A DNA stretch of 64,000 nucleotides from assembly GCA_014058105.1 (NCBI GenBank), contig JACGCM010000560.1:4650001-4714000 (forward strand), given 5' to 3'. The position numbers were made by a program, and so were the translations under genes. The notes beneath the pieces were generated by a model. It worked only from the letters and a program-made list of their open reading frames with translations, was not told where the DNA came from and ran no database searches. Below are positions 60,365 to 64,000 of this stretch, piece after piece (within the stretch, counting starts at the first letter, position 1; every line of letters begins with the position of its first letter). The stretch comes from Kingdonia uniflora (taxonomy: Eukaryota > Streptophyta > Magnoliopsida > Ranunculales > Circaeasteraceae).

Positions 60365-61146
60365 TGTGAGGGCATATTTCTAATCTTCATACTGAGTCTG
60401 ATATTCGAGCTCATATAGGTCGAAGTTAACACACGGGTAACTAACCAAGGGATGAAGGTAAGCAGTTCACAATATAGATTTTCTCATCTACAGTTTGGGA
60501 AGGTCGAAGCATCCAATAAAGATCACACTACAGAAAGTACTCAGATGTCTATCAATAGCTCGAATAAATGCGAACACTGCTGGAGATCATACCTTCATCG
60601 CAGTTTAGAGATATCAAAAGCATCTTGTGACTTCGCGCTGCAGAAGATACTCCTCACTTATCAAAATGTCGTATGCAAGCGAACATCATAAGAGGTCGTA
60701 TCTTCCCAACGGTCTGAAGTTACAGCTAAAGAATATATCCGTCACAAATTAACAAATATCAAGATGTTACAGGGGATGATTATAAAGACTCATCAAAACC
60801 TGATATTGTAACGTTCCTCATCAATGTAACCAACGGTCGTATTATAAGACCTATAAAAGGAAACCTAGAGATCAAGATCCAGGATGGCTATTATCACCTA
60901 CAGAACTCTGAGAGAAAGTCATCCTTACCAAAACTTAGATATTCTACCTTTTTCTCTCTTTGTAATAGCTAGAATCTAAATAAAGACCATACTTTCATAA
61001 ATCCTCAGGAGAGGTCGTGGCTTTTTACCCATTCAAGGGTTTTCCACGTTAAAACTCGTGTCTATTGCTTTTAGTTCCCAACCAAAGTTTTACATTTCAA
61101 ACGTGTAAAGCACTATTTTCGATCTCTACGAAAATAAGCTATTACA
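60365..61146 (+). repeat. Tat-B 3' LTR
   Basis: About 782 bp, starts TGTGAGGGCATA and ends GCTATTACA. Contains a TATA box CTATAAAAGG at 60851-60860. The end pattern matches the Tat-A LTR (CCATTACA). The right neighbour, starting at 61147, is Athila gag on the minus strand. Confidence 0.82.
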
Positions 61147-62750
61147 TATACCATGATAAGGACACTGTAGGATCTATCCCTAATATCTCTCAAGATAATC
61201 CTTTAAGTTATCTCCATGAAGATTGGTAATCCTAAGAATGGCCCGACGTAGGGTCTCAGTTTTCTCAAGAGAGAAAAAATTATTGCAAAAGGCTTCTGTA
61301 ATATCTCAAAACTCGTGATTGATTTTGAAGCCAGCTCTTAGCCTTTCCTAGTAAAGAAAAGGGGAACAACACGAGTTTCACGACCTCCATTTTGTTCTCA
61401 CTCCTATACTTATAGAGGAAGATTAAGTTGTTAAAATTTCTAACATGAGCGTATCTCATCTTCTTTTCCTGAGAATTTTGGTAATGAATTGATGAGTGCA
61501 TTTCTAAGTTCAAATTGGACAATGGTAGGAGGTAAAATAATGTACGAGGCATGATTTATCATTTTTGGAAAGATGTAATCCTTAAGTGGGACTTACAAGG
61601 GTCCTTGACAATTCTCATTGTCATTGGCATCTTCCATATCAAATTATCAGGGTAGAACACTAAACAGAGTGAATGAAGAAATTAGACTCGGATTGAGGGC
61701 ACTGTAGGATCAGTCCCTTATATCTCTTAAGATAATCCATTAAGTTATCTCCATGAAGTTGGGAAATACTAAGAATGGCCCTACGTAGGGTCTCAGTTTT
61801 CTTAACAGAGAAAAACTTATTGTAAAAGACTTCTGTAAGCATCACAAAACTCAGGATTGATTTTTGCCGTAGATCTTAAAGCCAGCTCTTAGCTTTTCCT
61901 AGTAAAGAAAATGGGAACAACACGAGTTTCATGGCCTCCATTTCATTCTCATTCCTATACTTTTGGAGGAACATTAAGTTGTCCAAATCTCTAACATGAG
62001 CGTCTGAGTTCTTCTCTTCTCCTCCTGAGAATTTTGATAATTAATTGATTAGCATATTCAAAAGTTTAAATTGCCCAGTTGTAGGAGATAAAATAATGCA
62101 CGAGGCATGATTTGTTATTTTTGGGAAGATGTGATCCTTAAGTGGGATTTGCACGTGTCCCTGACCATTCTCATTGGCATTTTCCATCTCAAATGATTAG
62201 GGTGGGACGCTAAACGGAGTGAATGAAGAAATTGGACTTGGATTGAGTCCCAATAGAGATACAGGGAATACAAAAGTTTCTAACTCACCCTCAGTAGGAA
62301 AGAGTTCCCTATGGGTCTGGCTTGTATGATCTATAGTATCAATAGAGATTATAATCTCCTGATGGGCTGACTCGCCTAACTTAAAGTAGATCAAAATATT
62401 AATCAGGTCAGATTCTCGAAGCCTCTCAAGACAATACTTAGGAACTAAAAATTGTTCTTTCATAAACTACAAGAAGTGTGCATAATGATGATCAGGCAAG
62501 AATAAGGTGCACAAAAATAAATACAACAATCGTCAACCGAAGGTCAGGTACTTCTTCTGTCTTGTAAACGGCCCCACCTAGGAATTATGGGGTTCCAATT
62601 GTAGAGCACCTTGAATGGTAATTTTATGTCAATCAGGTGTCGATTACATAAGGTAATCCCTCACTTTGATCTTTTTAGATGAGCCTTAGTTAATGTCAAG
62701 TTGTAAACCTGGTCTCAGGGTTCAGTTGCTCCTATTCCTGATAGTAAATC
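61147..62750 (-). mobile_element. Second Athila copy: gag and leader fragment with internal duplication
   Basis: Minus-strand sequence matching the Athila gag at about 21190-21974 (shared GTACTGTAGGATC-type blocks, FNNLIFLYKYRSENKMEVVK, YNKFFSVKKTETLRRAI, KEQFLVPKYCLERLRESDLI) and part of the leader. A segment of about 537 bp is tandemly duplicated: CACTGTAGGATC occurs at 61163 and again at 61700 with matching downstream sequence. The gag is broken by stops and frame changes. Together with 46600-47455 it brackets Tat-B. Confidence 0.85.
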
Positions 62751-64000
62751 GCGTAATGGCATATTTTTTGGAAGGATAATCTTTGCCAATAGTTTTGTAA
62801 GGATGATGCAATACCTAGTCTAAACAAATAAGATTTTACGTAGAAACTCAGTAAAAGCTGTAAAAAACTATGACCTCGAGGAGGGTTTTGATGTAAAATC
62901 CAATAAGTTGCTAACTATTACAATTTGTTGTATGATCAGAATATAAGGATGATTGAATAGTAAGGTTGTGGATTTAGATAACCTATTCTTTGCCTGTATT
63001 TATAGTAGATTCAAGCAATTTAGAAAAAGAAAACAATTTCTAATTTTGGGGGTAGTGGGCGAACTTCGCAGATCTCCAATGACTCTTTCTTGACCAAGCA
63101 CAATGGCTACTTTTAGTAGTTCAAGATCTTATGGTTACAAATGTGGCATCTACTCGAATGCTGAACTATCTTCGACTATGTCATGTTGGCTTATATTTTT
63201 TGAACCTGGGTATTATGCTATTATAATCGCCCCATTCTCAACATAAAGACTTGTGGTTGTGTCGAGAAGAAATAGGAAGTTGAAGAGGCTGTCGAATGTT
63301 GCACAAGTCTTTATTCTATCATTTTTAAGTCAAGTAAATTTGGTTATGTTTTTCCTAAGGAGCATTTGATGCAGAACATTGGACAATGTAACTGGAAGGT
63401 GAGGTTATAAATAGACAAAAAATGAAGGATTTGTTTGGTGGTTGAATTGTTTGGAAGCCATGATGGTAAAGATGTCGTCCCAGGCGTGGCGTACCAAGTG
63501 GTTGGAGGGTGTAGACGGTAATTGTGACGACTGCACAGAGGTAAAATTTGGTGTTAAGTCTCGATTGTTGTTTATTCTTGAATTGGTGGTTATGATGGTT
63601 GGGAGAATTGAGGGAGGTGGAGGTAGAGAGTGTCTACGCGCGGTGTATCCATTCAAACTAGTGTCAGTTGCTGTTGTAGAAGGTTTTGGAGTTCATCAAA
63701 TGTTCAAAGAAGTGGTTACTGCCCATATTGAAGATGATAATGCGAAGGCTGGTTTGACATCCTGTGGATCTGGTCGACCCAAAAAACTTCTTGCAATTTT
63801 CTGCTGCAGCCTTCCACGCAGGCATATTTATTTTGAAGTTCCCTGACCTGAGAATCATTGAGTTTCTTAGGATATCATAATTTTTTTTTCGTCAGAGGAA
63901 ATGTCAAATTTTGGTGAAAAGAAGAGTATAGATTTAAGTTCTTTATGTCGAATAATAGAATGTAAACGTAGCCTGATATAATGCGATCAAATAATTGAAT
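62751..64000. other. Unassigned right end of the window
   Basis: Similarity to the Athila leader ends near 62750. A 134-codon plus-strand frame at 63442-63846 is less AT-rich and G-rich on this strand (GGAGGTGGAGGTAGAGAG near 63612), unlike the surrounding sequence, and the minus strand is open for 83 codons over 63405-63656. Neither matches a family I recognise. It could be a gene end or another transposon fragment. Confidence 0.35.

Larger units (their letters stand above)
47456..61146 (+). mobile_element. Tat-lineage Ty3/gypsy element (Tat-B), 5' LTR deleted
   Basis: A 13.7 kb plus-strand element with gag, protease, RT, two RNase H domains, integrase, a 157-bp tandem array, a large antisense gene, a small antisense ORF, polypurine tract and a 3' LTR (60365-61146). 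The 5' LTR, primer site and gag N-terminus are missing at the junction with Athila sequence at about 47455. The right flank (from 61147) is Athila gag, so the element was nested inside an Athila copy. Confidence 0.9.

Overview
This window looks like a transposon-dense stretch of a eudicot plant nuclear genome. It is AT-rich, has GT-AG introns, holds one recognisable host gene, and is otherwise almost wholly built of nested plant retrotransposons (Athila and Tat lineages of Ty3/gypsy, Ty1/copia) plus a PIF/Harbinger DNA transposon. I could not identify the species.

Region by region. 1-1250: no clear gene. 1539-8413 (minus): an ERD7/senescence-domain gene in four exons, 478 codons. Its second intron has grown to about 5.0 kb and carries a long inverted-repeat element (about 2430-3175) and a complete 1.77 kb LTR element (4834-6601) with an exact 5-bp target-site duplication. 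8540-9003: promoter with an ABRE/G-box, then a MITE-like repeat. 9974-10210: copia-type LTR. 10745-11290: a 39-bp minisatellite rich in ACGTG. 11945-13777: PIF/Harbinger element with a decayed transposase.

13778-24175 (minus): Athila element with both 1.13 kb LTRs. 24176-38321 (plus): Tat-type element, here called Tat-A. 39400-46015 (plus): decayed copia element split by a 2.9 kb solo LTR (41160-44085). 46600-47455 and 61147-62750: two ends of a second Athila copy. 47456-61146 (plus): second Tat-type element (Tat-B) nested between those ends. 62750-64000: unassigned.

How the pieces work together. The Tat elements encode gag, protease, RT, two RNase H domains and integrase on the plus strand. 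Between pol and the 3' LTR each has a tandem array (160-bp or 157-bp period), then antisense genes on the minus strand: a large spliced gene encoding a globular domain plus a long coiled coil, and, next to the 3' LTR, a second small antisense ORF. The small ORF is recognisably the same protein in both elements although the elements themselves are strongly diverged. This antisense module is the most interesting content of the window. Nearly all TE genes here are broken by stop codons, so they are fossils. Only the ERD7-like gene appears intact.
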